Assembly: GCA_019308625.1 (NCBI GenBank)
Contig: JAFDHU010000126.1
Span: forward strand, 1-5,039
Source: Deltaproteobacteria bacterium
Lineage (GTDB): Bacteria; Desulfobacterota; Desulfobaccia; Desulfobaccales; 0-14-0-80-60-11
Length of the DNA stretch: 5,039 nt
Direction of reading: 5' to 3'
Below are positions 1 through 4,992 of this stretch, piece by piece; positions within the stretch are counted from its first letter, which is position 1; each line of letters begins with the position of its first letter. Both the position numbers and the translations under genes were made by a program. Below the pieces are notes generated by a model, which searched no databases, had not been told where the DNA came from, and saw nothing but the letters and a program-made list of their open reading frames with translations.

Positions 1-175
1 GGTGGAAATGTCCCCGATTTTGCCACAGCTCTTTAATTCAGGGGTAATCATACAATTTTTTTCCGGCGAAAGGGAGTGGGGGAGAAGCCTCAGCGGGCTG
101 CTGGAGGAGATACTCCCCTGATTTCAAATCCTTATGTCTTAGAGACCGAGGCCCCGGGAAACGTTAGGAAACGGT
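1..175. other. Non-coding stretch downstream of folP
   Basis: I see no supported gene here. On the minus strand an ATG at 51-49 opens a frame of 17 codons to the window edge, but it has no clear ribosome binding site. On the plus strand a frame entering from the left edge ends at a TAA at 34-36 after 11 codons. Either could be a true gene end or start that the window cuts off, and neither can be judged. A weak hairpin lies at 88-107 (CCTCAGC against GCTGGAGG with one bulged base), without a T-run on either side. In some bacteria cdaA or glmM lies near folP, and neither is visible within this distance. Confidence 0.4.
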
Positions 176-180
176 CTAAG
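138..180 (-). repeat. Interrupted inverted repeat over the folP stop codon
   Basis: The arm at 138-148 (CTTAGAGACCG) pairs with 172-180 (CGGTCTAAG): nine base pairs with a two-base bulge. The right arm covers the folP TAG stop at 176-178. The loop contains a direct repeat GGAAACG at 157-163 and 167-173. No T-run follows on the minus strand, so it is not a standard intrinsic terminator. It may be a 3'-end mRNA structure or chance. Confidence 0.35.
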
Positions 181-1066
181 CCGAGTTATGGACCGGCTTT
201 TCCCGGATGGCCTGGAAGACCGTGAGGAACTGCCGGGCGAAGGCCACATTGTGAACCCGGAGGATGCGGGCCCCACCTGCCACGGCCATAGCCAGGGCTG
301 CCAGGGTGCCCACGTCCCGCTCCGGGCCAGCCGGCAACTTCAGAAGGTGGCCGATGAAGGCCTTGCGGGAAGGCCCCACCAGAAGGGGGCAGTCCAAATC
401 ATGGAACACGTGGAGGTTGTTCAGAATTTCCAGATTGTGGTCAAAGGTTTTGCCGAAGCCAATGCCCGGGTCGAGAATGAGCCTCTCCCGAGGAAGTCCC
501 TGGGAGACGGCGAAGTCCAGCCGTTCCCGGAAGAAGGCCTTGATTTCGCCCAGAAGGTCGCGGTAGGTGGGATTGACCTGCATGTCCCGGGGGGTGCCCT
601 GCATGTGCATGAGGATCACTGGGACTTGGGCCTCTCGAGCCAGATGCACCATCTCCGGGTCAAAGCGCAGGGCGCTGATGTCGTTGATGATAGAGGCACC
701 GGCGTTCAGGGCGGCCCAGGCCACCGGGGATTTGTAGGTGTCGATGGAGAGGGGCAGAGGGATTTCGGTGCTGACCGCCTCAATGACCGGCAAGACCCGG
801 CGGAGTTCCTCTTCCAGGGACACAGGCTGGGAAAAGGGGCGGGTGGATTCTCCTCCGATATCCAGAATATCGGCGCCGGCCGCGGCCAAGGAGCGGGCAT
901 GCCGGATGGCGGCGTCGGGCTCGAAACATTGACCGCCGTCGGCGAAGGAGTCGGGAGTAACGTTGATGATGCCCATGAGCAGGGGCCGGTCGGCATGCTG
1001 CAGGAGGTGGAGCAGATCCCTGCGGTCCTTGGCCAGTTGGGTGTCGGCATGGACGGTGGTGGTCAA
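176..1066 (-). CDS. folP: Dihydropteroate synthase
   Basis: It condenses 6-hydroxymethyl-7,8-dihydropterin pyrophosphate with p-aminobenzoate to give 7,8-dihydropteroate in cytosolic folate synthesis; this enzyme is the sulfonamide target. The 296 residues form one TIM barrel of slightly more than usual length. All family signatures are visible: NVTPDSFADGG at 35-45, GGESTRP at 71-77, SIDT at 107-110, NDI at 128-130, MHMQGTP at 153-159, DPGIGFGK at 199-206 (pterin site), GPSRK at 231-235, and RVHN at 270-273. The start is TTG at 1066. It is supported by GAGAGGG seven bases upstream and by the family's usual short leader before the first barrel strand; the next in-frame Met (residue 31) already lies in the core motif. 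It lies 105 bases downstream of ftsH on the same strand, the common ftsH-folP order. I see no obvious sulfonamide-resistance insertion or missing catalytic residue. Confidence 0.97.
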   Translation of the reverse strand: MTTTVHADTQLAKDRRDLLHLLQHADRPLLMGIINVTPDSFADGGQCFEPDAAIRHARSLAAAGADILDIGGESTRPFSQPVSLEEELRRVLPVIEAVSTEIPLPLSIDTYKSPVAWAALNAGASIINDISALRFDPEMVHLAREAQVPVILMHMQGTPRDMQVNPTYRDLLGEIKAFFRERLDFAVSQGLPRERLILDPGIGFGKTFDHNLEILNNLHVFHDLDCPLLVGPSRKAFIGHLLKLPAGPERDVGTLAALAMAVAGGARILRVHNVAFARQFLTVFQAIREKPVHNSA

Positions 1067-1073
1067 GGACTAA

Positions 1074-1080
1074 CCCTCTC
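1074..1080 (-). promoter_or_regulatory. Ribosome binding site fixing the folP TTG start
   Basis: The minus strand reads GAGAGGG, seven bases before the TTG at 1066-1064. It decides the start, since no ATG or GTG lies in frame between it and the first conserved strand. Confidence 0.6.
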
Positions 1081-1098
1081 TGGGGGAGAAGCTTTTCA

Positions 1099-1128
1099 AA
1101 GGAAAAGGCGGGTCTGTCAAGGCCCGCC
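1099..1128 (-). terminator. Intrinsic-terminator-like hairpin between ftsH and folP
   Basis: The arms 1107-1115 and 1120-1128 form nine base pairs (GGCGGG core, one G-T wobble) around a four-base loop (1116-1119). On the minus strand the stem is followed by TTTTCCTTT, a T-tract broken by CC. The plus strand has no T-run, so the element acts leftward. It starts 44 bases after the ftsH stop and ends just before the folP ribosome binding site, so folP must be read through it. It is therefore either a partial ftsH terminator or an attenuator for folP. Confidence 0.65.
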
Positions 1129-1149
1129 CCCTTAGGTTAACACCAGGAT

Positions 1150-1155
1150 ATTATA
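1150..1155 (-). promoter_or_regulatory. Candidate -10 box for folP
   Basis: A perfect TATAAT lies on the minus strand just after the ftsH stop. Transcription would begin near 1143, giving a folP leader of roughly 77 bases that contains the hairpin at 1107-1128. No good -35 hexamer is present at 16 to 19 bases upstream, and no TGn extension precedes the box, so this may be chance or an activator-dependent promoter. Confidence 0.3.
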
Positions 1156-1171
1156 GAGCTGCAGGGTTACC

Positions 1172-3052
1172 TCACGCCTGTTGAAGCCCCAGAGGAAGTT
1201 GTGGCGCTTCCTCCTCGGCTTCAGTTTCCGGGGACTCCCCGGTTTGGTTGAAGGAGGCCAGAAGGGCAGCGATTTCCTGCCCATCCAGGGTTTCCTTTTC
1301 CAACAGGGCTTGGGCCAGAGCCTGAAGCTCGGTCAGATGGGCGTTCAGCAGGTCCTTGGCCCGCTGGTAGGCGCTCATTACCAGATTTTTAATGGCCGCG
1401 TCAATGGTTTTGGCGGTTTCCTCGCTGAAGTCCTTGGGCTGGGAGATTTCTCGGCCCAGGAAGATGTGTTCCTCCCGTTTCCCGAAGGTGACGGGGCCCA
1501 GTTCCTCGCTCATTCCCCAGTTGCACACCATTTTCCGGGCCAGATCGGTGGCCCGCTCCAGGTCATTGCCGGCGCCGGTGGTGAACTGGTTGAATACCAG
1601 CTCTTCGGCGGCCCGGCCGCCCAGAAGCACGGTAAGGGTGCCCAGCAGGTAATCCTTGGGGTAGGTGTGGCGTTCATCCAGGGGAAGCTGTTGGGTCACG
1701 CCCAGAGCCCGGCCCCGGGGAATAATGGTGACTTTGTGAATGGGGTCGGTGCCGGGAATGAGGTGGGCCACCAGGGTGTGCCCGGCTTCATGGTAAGCCG
1801 TGGTGCGGCGCTCCTGCTCGCTCAGGATCATGCTCTTGCGCTCGGAGCCCATGAGCACCTTGTCTTTGGCCTGTTCGAAATCCTCCATGCTGACGGCGTC
1901 GCGGTTGACCCGGGCGGCCAGGAGGGCGGCTTCATTCACCAGGTTTTCCAGGTCGGCGCCGGAGAAGCCGGGGGTGCTGCGGGCCAGCACGTTAAGGTCC
2001 ACCGAGGTCTCCAGGGGAACTTTGCGGGTGTGCACCTTGAGAATTTCCTCCCGGCCTTTGACGTCGGGGATGGGAACCACCACCTGCCGGTCGAAGCGGC
2101 CGGGGCGCAGGAGGGCCGGATCCAGGACGTCGGGGCGGTTGGTGGCGGCGATGAGAATCACTCCTTCATTGGTCTCAAAGCCGTCCATTTCCACCAGGAG
2201 CTGGTTCAGGGTCTGTTCCCGCTCATCGTGGCCGCCGCCCAGCCCGGCACCCCGGTGGCGGCCCACCGCGTCAATTTCGTCAATGAAGACGATGCAGGGG
2301 GAATTTTTCTTGGCTTGAATGAACAGGTCCCGCACTCGGGCAGCGCCCACGCCCACAAACATTTCCACGAAGTCGGAGCCACTGATGCTGAAGAAGGGGA
2401 CGCCGGCCTCCCCGGCAATGGCCCGGGCCAAAAGCGTCTTGCCGCTGCCCGGGGGCCCCACCAGGAGGATGCCTTTGGGGATGCGGCCTCCCAACCGGGT
2501 GAACTTTTTAGGGTCTTTGAGGAAGTCAATGATTTCCGCCACCTCCTCCTTGGCTTCCTCAATGCCGGCCACATCTTTGAAGGTCACCTTCACGGAGCTT
2601 TCGGTCATCAAGCGGGCCCGGCTTTTGCCAAAGGACATAGCTTTGCCGCCCCCGGTCTGCATCTGGCGCATGAAGAAAATCCAGATGGCGATGAGCACCA
2701 GCATGGGGAGCCAGGATACCAGCAAGGTGGTGTACCATTCGTTCTCCTCTTTGGGCTTGGCGATGATTTCGACGTTTTTTCCCCGGAGGAGTTTCACCAG
2801 ATCGGGATCCGAAGGGGCATAGGAGCGGAAGGCCTTGCCGTCGGCTTGTTCGCCGAATATTTCATCTCCCTGCAGGGTGACCTTGGTGACCTTGCCATCC
2901 TTGACCAGGTTCAGAAACTGGGTATAGCTGATGGTAATTTTGCCCCGGGCCTGCTCGGCGGTGTTGAAGTAATTGAACAAAAAAATCATTACCAGGCTGA
3001 TCAGAAGCCACAGGGCAATGTTTTTGTAAAACGGACTTAAACGATGGTTCAT
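1172..3052 (-). CDS. ftsH: ATP-dependent zinc metalloprotease FtsH
   Basis: This is a membrane-anchored hexameric AAA+ protease that unfolds and degrades misfolded membrane proteins and selected cytosolic regulators. Its 626 residues are normal for the family. In order: a first membrane segment at about 11-27, a periplasmic domain to about 108, a second membrane segment at about 109-127, then the AAA+ module with Walker A GPPGSGKT (199-206), aromatic pore motif FVG (232-234), Walker B IVFIDEID (254-261), and second region of homology at 305-321 with arginine fingers R316 and R319. The protease domain has HEAGH (421-425) and the third zinc ligand D497 in GNDLERAT. The last 20 residues are acidic, then glutamine- and leucine-rich, as is common in this poorly conserved tail. 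The ATG at 3052 has AGG seven bases upstream, and the reading frame is intact. It is transcribed toward folP. The gene upstream here is not the often-seen tilS or hpt but phage-like DNA. Confidence 0.98.
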   Translation of the reverse strand: MNHRLSPFYKNIALWLLISLVMIFLFNYFNTAEQARGKITISYTQFLNLVKDGKVTKVTLQGDEIFGEQADGKAFRSYAPSDPDLVKLLRGKNVEIIAKPKEENEWYTTLLVSWLPMLVLIAIWIFFMRQMQTGGGKAMSFGKSRARLMTESSVKVTFKDVAGIEEAKEEVAEIIDFLKDPKKFTRLGGRIPKGILLVGPPGSGKTLLARAIAGEAGVPFFSISGSDFVEMFVGVGAARVRDLFIQAKKNSPCIVFIDEIDAVGRHRGAGLGGGHDEREQTLNQLLVEMDGFETNEGVILIAATNRPDVLDPALLRPGRFDRQVVVPIPDVKGREEILKVHTRKVPLETSVDLNVLARSTPGFSGADLENLVNEAALLAARVNRDAVSMEDFEQAKDKVLMGSERKSMILSEQERRTTAYHEAGHTLVAHLIPGTDPIHKVTIIPRGRALGVTQQLPLDERHTYPKDYLLGTLTVLLGGRAAEELVFNQFTTGAGNDLERATDLARKMVCNWGMSEELGPVTFGKREEHIFLGREISQPKDFSEETAKTIDAAIKNLVMSAYQRAKDLLNAHLTELQALAQALLEKETLDGQEIAALLASFNQTGESPETEAEEEAPQLPLGLQQA

Positions 3053-3102
3053 TGCATGACCTGGTTTTTTGGGAAAACCGCAAATTTATCAGAATCAAAT
3101 AT

Positions 3103-3130
3103 ATTTTAAGGAAAATCAGGGAAAATGCAA
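3103..3130 (-). promoter_or_regulatory. Candidate sigma-70-type promoter of ftsH
   Basis: On the minus strand, TTGCAT (3130-3125) and TAAAAT (3108-3103) are separated by 16 bases, within an AT-rich stretch. Transcription would start near 3096, leaving a leader of about 44 bases before the ftsH ATG. The fit is moderate: each box differs from the consensus at one or two positions. No heat-shock-type promoter was recognised. Confidence 0.45.
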
Positions 3131-3201
3131 GGTGAATCTTATGAATGGCCGGGAGAGGGATGAACTCGGAAGGGGCGGTAAAAAATGTTTTTTTCCACGC
3201 C

Positions 3202-3255
3202 AAGCTGGGCCAGGACGGGGAGGAGCGATCAACCTCCAGACAGGGCCACCAGCTT
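3202..3255. repeat. Nested inverted repeat
   Basis: AAGCTGG at 3202-3208 pairs with CCAGCTT at 3249-3255. Nested inside, GGAGG (3219-3223) pairs with CCTCC (3233-3237). At 54 bases it is too short for a tRNA, and no T-run follows. Stems of this size with long loops occur by chance in GC-rich DNA. Confidence 0.25.
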
Positions 3256-3379
3256 TGGGTTTCTATTCAAAAATGAACTTTGCTTTCCCAGAGGCTTTCT
3301 TTTTTCACTATGACTAGCGGGCTTTTGCCAGGGGATAGAGGGCAGACGCCGCGGACTTTCTGAAACAGGGGCGGCCACG

Positions 3380-3417
3380 CTCCACATTTCTCCCGGGAAA
3401 TTCCCGGCACCGTGGAG
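3380..3417. repeat. Nested palindrome, CCGGGAA-A-TTCCCGG core
   Basis: A perfect 15-base palindrome centred on A3400 (arms 3393-3399 and 3401-3407) is framed by CTCCAC (3380-3385) and GTGGAG (3412-3417). A near-contiguous palindrome suits a dimeric protein site better than an RNA hairpin, which would lack a loop. No function can be assigned. Confidence 0.4.
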
Positions 3418-3462
3418 GCAGACTTCCGGCCTTTGGCCTCATTTAATCATTTAATGCTACCG

Positions 3463-3499
3463 GGCGGGCGGTAACAGATATTAATTTGCCCGCCGTTTT
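3463..3499 (+). repeat. GC-rich hairpin with short T-run
   Basis: GGCGGGC (3463-3469) pairs with GCCCGCC (3488-3494) across an AT-rich 18-base loop, followed on the plus strand by GTTTT. It could be a weak rightward terminator, but no rightward gene ends here, so its role is unclear. Confidence 0.3.
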
Positions 3500-3525
3500 G
3501 CGAGTAAAGGTGCCTGCTTACCTGG

Positions 3526-3557
3526 GGATGGGCACAGAAGCGGGTCTGTGCCCATCC
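3526..3557. repeat. Perfect 13-bp hairpin downstream of the leftward HTH gene
   Basis: GGATGGGCACAGA (3526-3538) pairs perfectly with 3545-3557 around a six-base loop AGCGGG. It begins 24 bases beyond the stop of the leftward HTH gene. A 13-bp perfect stem with a short loop is well beyond chance in 5 kb. Neither strand has a T-run, so it is not a classic intrinsic terminator. It could stabilise the 3' end of that mRNA, act with Rho, or be a site used by a mobile element. A smaller hairpin, ATCCCG (3574-3579) against CGGGAT (3585-3590), covers the stop codon itself. Confidence 0.6.
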
Positions 3558-3580
3558 GACACGGACTTTGGGCATCCCGG

Positions 3581-3763
3581 TTAACGGGATTGGGGAAGCA
3601 ATTGCTGAATGCTTTCCCGGGCAATCCGCCAAGGGCCGGAACCCAGCCGCACCCCGGTCAGGCGGCCATCGCGAATCATACGGTAGACCGTACGGCGAGA
3701 GAGAGAAAGGATTTCGGCAACCTCATCCGGACGGAAGAACCTCTTTTTCATCAGCAGCTCCAT
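3581..3763 (-). CDS. Small excisionase/MerR-type helix-turn-helix protein
   Basis: This 60-residue DNA-binding protein consists almost entirely of one winged helix-turn-helix of the excisionase/MerR-like type (HTH_17-like). The helices and wing lie at about 11-47: RPDEVAEILSLSRRTVYRMI, then DGRLTGVRL and the wing GPWRI. Members serve as phage or plasmid excisionases, recombination directionality factors or small repressors; which of these applies here cannot be told. The ATG at 3763 is chosen because AAGGAGG lies seven bases upstream. A longer frame opens with a TTG at 3829, but it lacks a ribosome site and its extra residues look non-coding. It is divergent from, and paralogous to, the HTH gene at 4244. 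A hairpin follows its stop. Its function is inferred from the fold only. Confidence 0.8.
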   Translation of the reverse strand: MELLMKKRFFRPDEVAEILSLSRRTVYRMIRDGRLTGVRLGSGPWRIARESIQQLLPQSR

Positions 3764-3770
3764 AGTCATC

Positions 3771-3777
3771 CCTCCTT
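3771..3777 (-). promoter_or_regulatory. Strong ribosome binding site of the leftward HTH gene
   Basis: AAGGAGG on the minus strand, seven bases before the ATG at 3763. An ATG two codons earlier (3769-3767) is too close to be used with it. This shortens the protein to 60 residues. Confidence 0.75.
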
Positions 3778-3874
3778 GGACTTCCTGCTTGAGTGGCAGG
3801 ATTGGCGCCACCGTGGAATTTTGATGCAAAGAACGGACCCGGGAAGAGCAAACCCTTGCCTCAGGCCAATACCT

Positions 3875-3883
3875 ATATTAGCA
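3875..3883 (-). promoter_or_regulatory. Candidate extended -10 promoter of the leftward HTH gene
   Basis: The minus strand reads TGCTAATAT, matching the extended -10 pattern TGnTATAAT at eight of nine positions (n counted as free). Transcription would begin near 3868, about 105 bases before the ATG. No clear -35 is present, as is usual for extended -10 promoters. The large inverted repeat lies just upstream, where an activator or repressor could bind. Confidence 0.4.
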
Positions 3884-3905
3884 TAATCTTAATCCTTATT
3901 TTGAA

Positions 3906-3946
3906 CTCAGGAATTCCCCTAAAAATTATAGGGGAATTTTTCTGAG
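3906..3946. repeat. 41-bp interrupted inverted repeat (operator or terminator)
   Basis: The arms AATTCCCCTA (3912-3921) and TAGGGGAATT (3929-3938) match perfectly around a seven-base loop. After a short unpaired stretch the symmetry resumes with CTCAG (3906-3910) against CTGAG (3942-3946). On the plus strand the inner stem ends in five T's (3937-3941), so it could be an intrinsic terminator for rightward transcripts; it would then stop antisense transcription coming over the leftward HTH gene. Its place between divergent regulator genes and next to a likely promoter also suits an operator. The two readings cannot be separated from sequence alone. Confidence 0.55.
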
Positions 3947-4230
3947 AGGCAAGAAAAAAAATTTATTTCTAGAAGAACTTTCAAAAATTCCTGATTTTTC
4001 TCTCCCCAACCTTCCATCACGAGGCCTCCAACGGGCTAGCAGACCTTGCCAGCGGGCTCCTGGCCTCGGCTCTCCGTTAGCAAGAGTTTCTTTCCCGGGC
4101 CTGTTTGGGTTCGTTTTCCAAAGGTTTCCCCAAAAGAGACCCCTCGGCCGCCTTCTTTTGTGACACAAGGGGACGGATGTTTCAGGGGGTGCCATGGTTT
4201 TTGAAGGAGGGGTGGGGAAACTTGCAGGCC

Positions 4231-4238
4231 AAAGGAGG
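4231..4238 (+). promoter_or_regulatory. Strong ribosome binding site of the rightward HTH gene
   Basis: AAAGGAGG five bases before the ATG at 4244. A second, near-identical GAAGGAGG lies 28 bases upstream (4203-4210) with no matching in-frame start, possibly serving a leader peptide or being a duplicate. Confidence 0.75.
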
Positions 4239-4243
4239 GAAAG

Positions 4244-4429
4244 ATGCAGAGAGAACGGTTGCTGAGGCCCCGGGAGGTAGCCCACCGCTTGGGGATTTCC
4301 CGTTCATCGGTGTACCGCTGGTTCTGGGAAGGCAAGCTCCGGGGGGTCAAACTCCTGGGAGGCCCGGTGAGGATTCTGGAGAGTTCGGTGAAGCTGCAGC
4401 TTTCCGAAGCGGATTTTGGCCTGGATTAG
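4244..4429 (+). CDS. Small excisionase/MerR-type helix-turn-helix protein, paralogue
   Basis: This 61-residue protein is another single winged helix-turn-helix. The DNA-binding part is at about 8-44: RPREVAHRLGISRSSVYRWF, EGKLRGVKL, wing GGPVRI. Over 48 aligned residues I count 22 identities with the product of the leftward gene, including RP-EVA, SR--VYR and the GP-RI wing, so the two are paralogues or distant homologues. The last dozen residues differ and are more acidic. The start is well supported by AAAGGAGG five bases upstream. It is followed by the terminase-like gene on the same strand after 68 bases. Possible roles are excisionase, repressor or activator of the phage-like genes to its right. 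Known members of this fold bind DNA as small cooperative units, which fits a switch, but that is inference. Confidence 0.8.
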   Translation: MQRERLLRPREVAHRLGISRSSVYRWFWEGKLRGVKLLGGPVRILESSVKLQLSEADFGLD

Positions 4430-4436
4430 GGAAGAT

Positions 4437-4476
4437 GCCAGCAGTTGCAGGTGTGCTGGCGAATCCGGGCATTTTT
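4437..4476 (+). terminator. Hairpin between the HTH gene and the terminase-like gene
   Basis: GCCAGCA (4437-4443) pairs with TGCTGGC (4454-4460) around a ten-base loop, eight bases after the HTH stop. Five T's follow, but only at 4472-4476, eleven bases after the stem. A competing longer pairing is possible between 4429-4439 and the CAT-plus-T-run segment. It is a poor intrinsic terminator and may instead be an mRNA structure that limits read-through into the next gene. Confidence 0.35.
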
Positions 4477-4497
4477 CCCTAAGCACTTAACCACGTC

Positions 4498-4977
4498 ATG
4501 ACGGCGAGCAAACGATCGGGCCGGCGGGGGAAGCGTGATCTGTATTACGCCGAAGCGCAGTCGCTGTACCTGGCGGGCAGGGAGCTGGAAGAAATCCAGG
4601 AAGTCTATCCTGTCTCCCGGCAGACACTGCAGCGCTGGCACAGGGAAGGGCACTGGGAGGAAAAGCGGCGCCAGGCGCTGGTTTCCCCCCGCTGGCTGGC
4701 CAAGGCCCTGAAGGGCATTCTGAGGGAGAAAACCAGTCGGCTGCTGGCCAAAGGGGACCTGACGCCCCCGGAGCTGGAGGAGCTGACCAAGCTCATCACC
4801 CTGATTGAGCGGCTGTGCGCCCACAGTTGGGATATCCGGTCGGCGGCCCTGGAGGTCATGGAGCGGTTCAGCGAGTTTCTGCGGGGCTGGGTGAAGGATC
4901 GGGAGGAAATCCAGCGGTTCTCCAACTGGATGCAGGAGTTTTTCCGCAAACTGGAGGACGAAGAGGACCACAGCTAA
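4498..4977 (+). CDS. Probable phage terminase small subunit-like protein
   Basis: The small subunit of a phage terminase recognises the packaging site and presents DNA to the large ATPase/nuclease subunit. This 159-residue protein has the expected layout: a basic N-terminus (1-13), a helix-turn-helix at about 16-50 (AEAQSLYLAGRELEEI, then SRQTLQRWHREG), and the GHWEEKRRQAL ending typical of terminase-type HTH domains. It continues with a long helical, oligomerisation-like middle (65-150) and an acidic tail (EDEEDHS). Size and layout resemble DUF1804-type and related small terminases of Mu-like and other tailed phages, by recollection rather than by a search. The ATG at 4498 has no recognisable ribosome site, and no better in-frame start is seen. 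It could also be another phage HTH protein; a large-subunit gene just downstream would settle this. Confidence 0.6.
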   Translation: MTASKRSGRRGKRDLYYAEAQSLYLAGRELEEIQEVYPVSRQTLQRWHREGHWEEKRRQALVSPRWLAKALKGILREKTSRLLAKGDLTPPELEELTKLITLIERLCAHSWDIRSAALEVMERFSEFLRGWVKDREEIQRFSNWMQEFFRKLEDEEDHS

Positions 4978-4992
4978 AGCTGGACGGCATTT

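Larger units (their letters stand above)
3053..3580. other. Long non-coding gap upstream of ftsH, hairpin-rich
   Basis: About 530 bases with no supported gene. The part next to ftsH is AT-rich and holds its probable promoter. From about 3200 onward the sequence turns GC-rich and contains several inverted repeats (listed separately) and a short direct repeat ATTTAAT at 3441-3447 and 3449-3455. I found no tRNA-like T-arm, and so no obvious tRNA attachment site. If an integrated element ends beside ftsH, the border is most likely in this stretch, but I cannot place it. Confidence 0.5.
3764..4243. other. Divergent control region between two HTH genes
   Basis: About 480 bases without a supported gene. 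The stretch from about 3870 to 4010 is strikingly AT-rich against the rest of the window and carries the 41-bp inverted repeat at 3906-3946. GC-rich DNA to the right holds CGAGGCC (4020-4026) against GGCCTCG (4062-4068) and a small palindrome TTGTG-A-CACAA at 4158-4168. The leader of the leftward gene has a six-pair hairpin at 3783-3801. I see no convincing promoter for the rightward gene. Confidence 0.5.

Noticed and set aside
1..60. An insertion-sequence end at the left edge
   Set aside because: The edge carries a short open frame on each strand, but no terminal inverted repeat, target duplication or transposase motif can be seen in so little sequence.
188..1135. A 315-codon open frame on the plus strand opposite folP
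   Set aside because: It is antisense to a complete, fully motif-bearing folP. Its composition (rich in G, E, Q, H) is the mirror of a GC-rich coding strand, and it shows no recognisable domain or ribosome site.
1181..3040. A 619-codon open frame on the plus strand opposite ftsH
   Set aside because: It covers nearly the whole of ftsH in antisense. Such long shadows arise from strong third-position codon bias, and the translation is low-complexity (G, H, Q, V) with no motif.
2862..3203. A 113-codon minus-strand frame overlapping the start of ftsH
   Set aside because: It runs out of frame through the ftsH N-terminus and its promoter region, with no ribosome site or homology that I can recognise.
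3202..3255. A tRNA or other attachment-site RNA gene in the ftsH upstream gap
   Set aside because: The seven-pair outer stem recalls an acceptor stem, but the span is only 54 bases and there is no T-arm consensus or anticodon arm.
3069..3317. An 82-codon plus-strand frame upstream of ftsH
   Set aside because: It has a TTG start without a ribosome site, crosses the ftsH promoter in antisense, and its translation has no domain features.
3441..3455. ATTTAATCATTTAAT as a CRISPR or iteron repeat
   Set aside because: There are only two seven-base copies, one base apart, with no further units and no spacer pattern.
3764..3829. N-terminal extension of the leftward HTH protein from a TTG at 3829
   Set aside because: The strong AAGGAGG at 3771-3777 lies inside the extension and points to the ATG at 3763. 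The added residues have no counterpart in the paralogue.
3926..4350. Two minus-strand frames (3926-4285 and 4036-4350) in the divergent region
   Set aside because: They overlap each other and the start of the rightward HTH gene, have proline/serine/arginine-rich non-coding composition, and lack ribosome sites.
4105..4482. A 125-codon plus-strand frame overlapping the rightward HTH gene
   Set aside because: It has a TTG start with no good ribosome site and shares most of its length with the well-supported HTH gene in another frame; glycine/proline-rich shadow.
4426..4971. A 181-codon minus-strand frame opposite the terminase-like gene
   Set aside because: It is antisense, proline- and glutamine-rich with no domain. 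The plus-strand frame has a clear HTH and a natural charge pattern.
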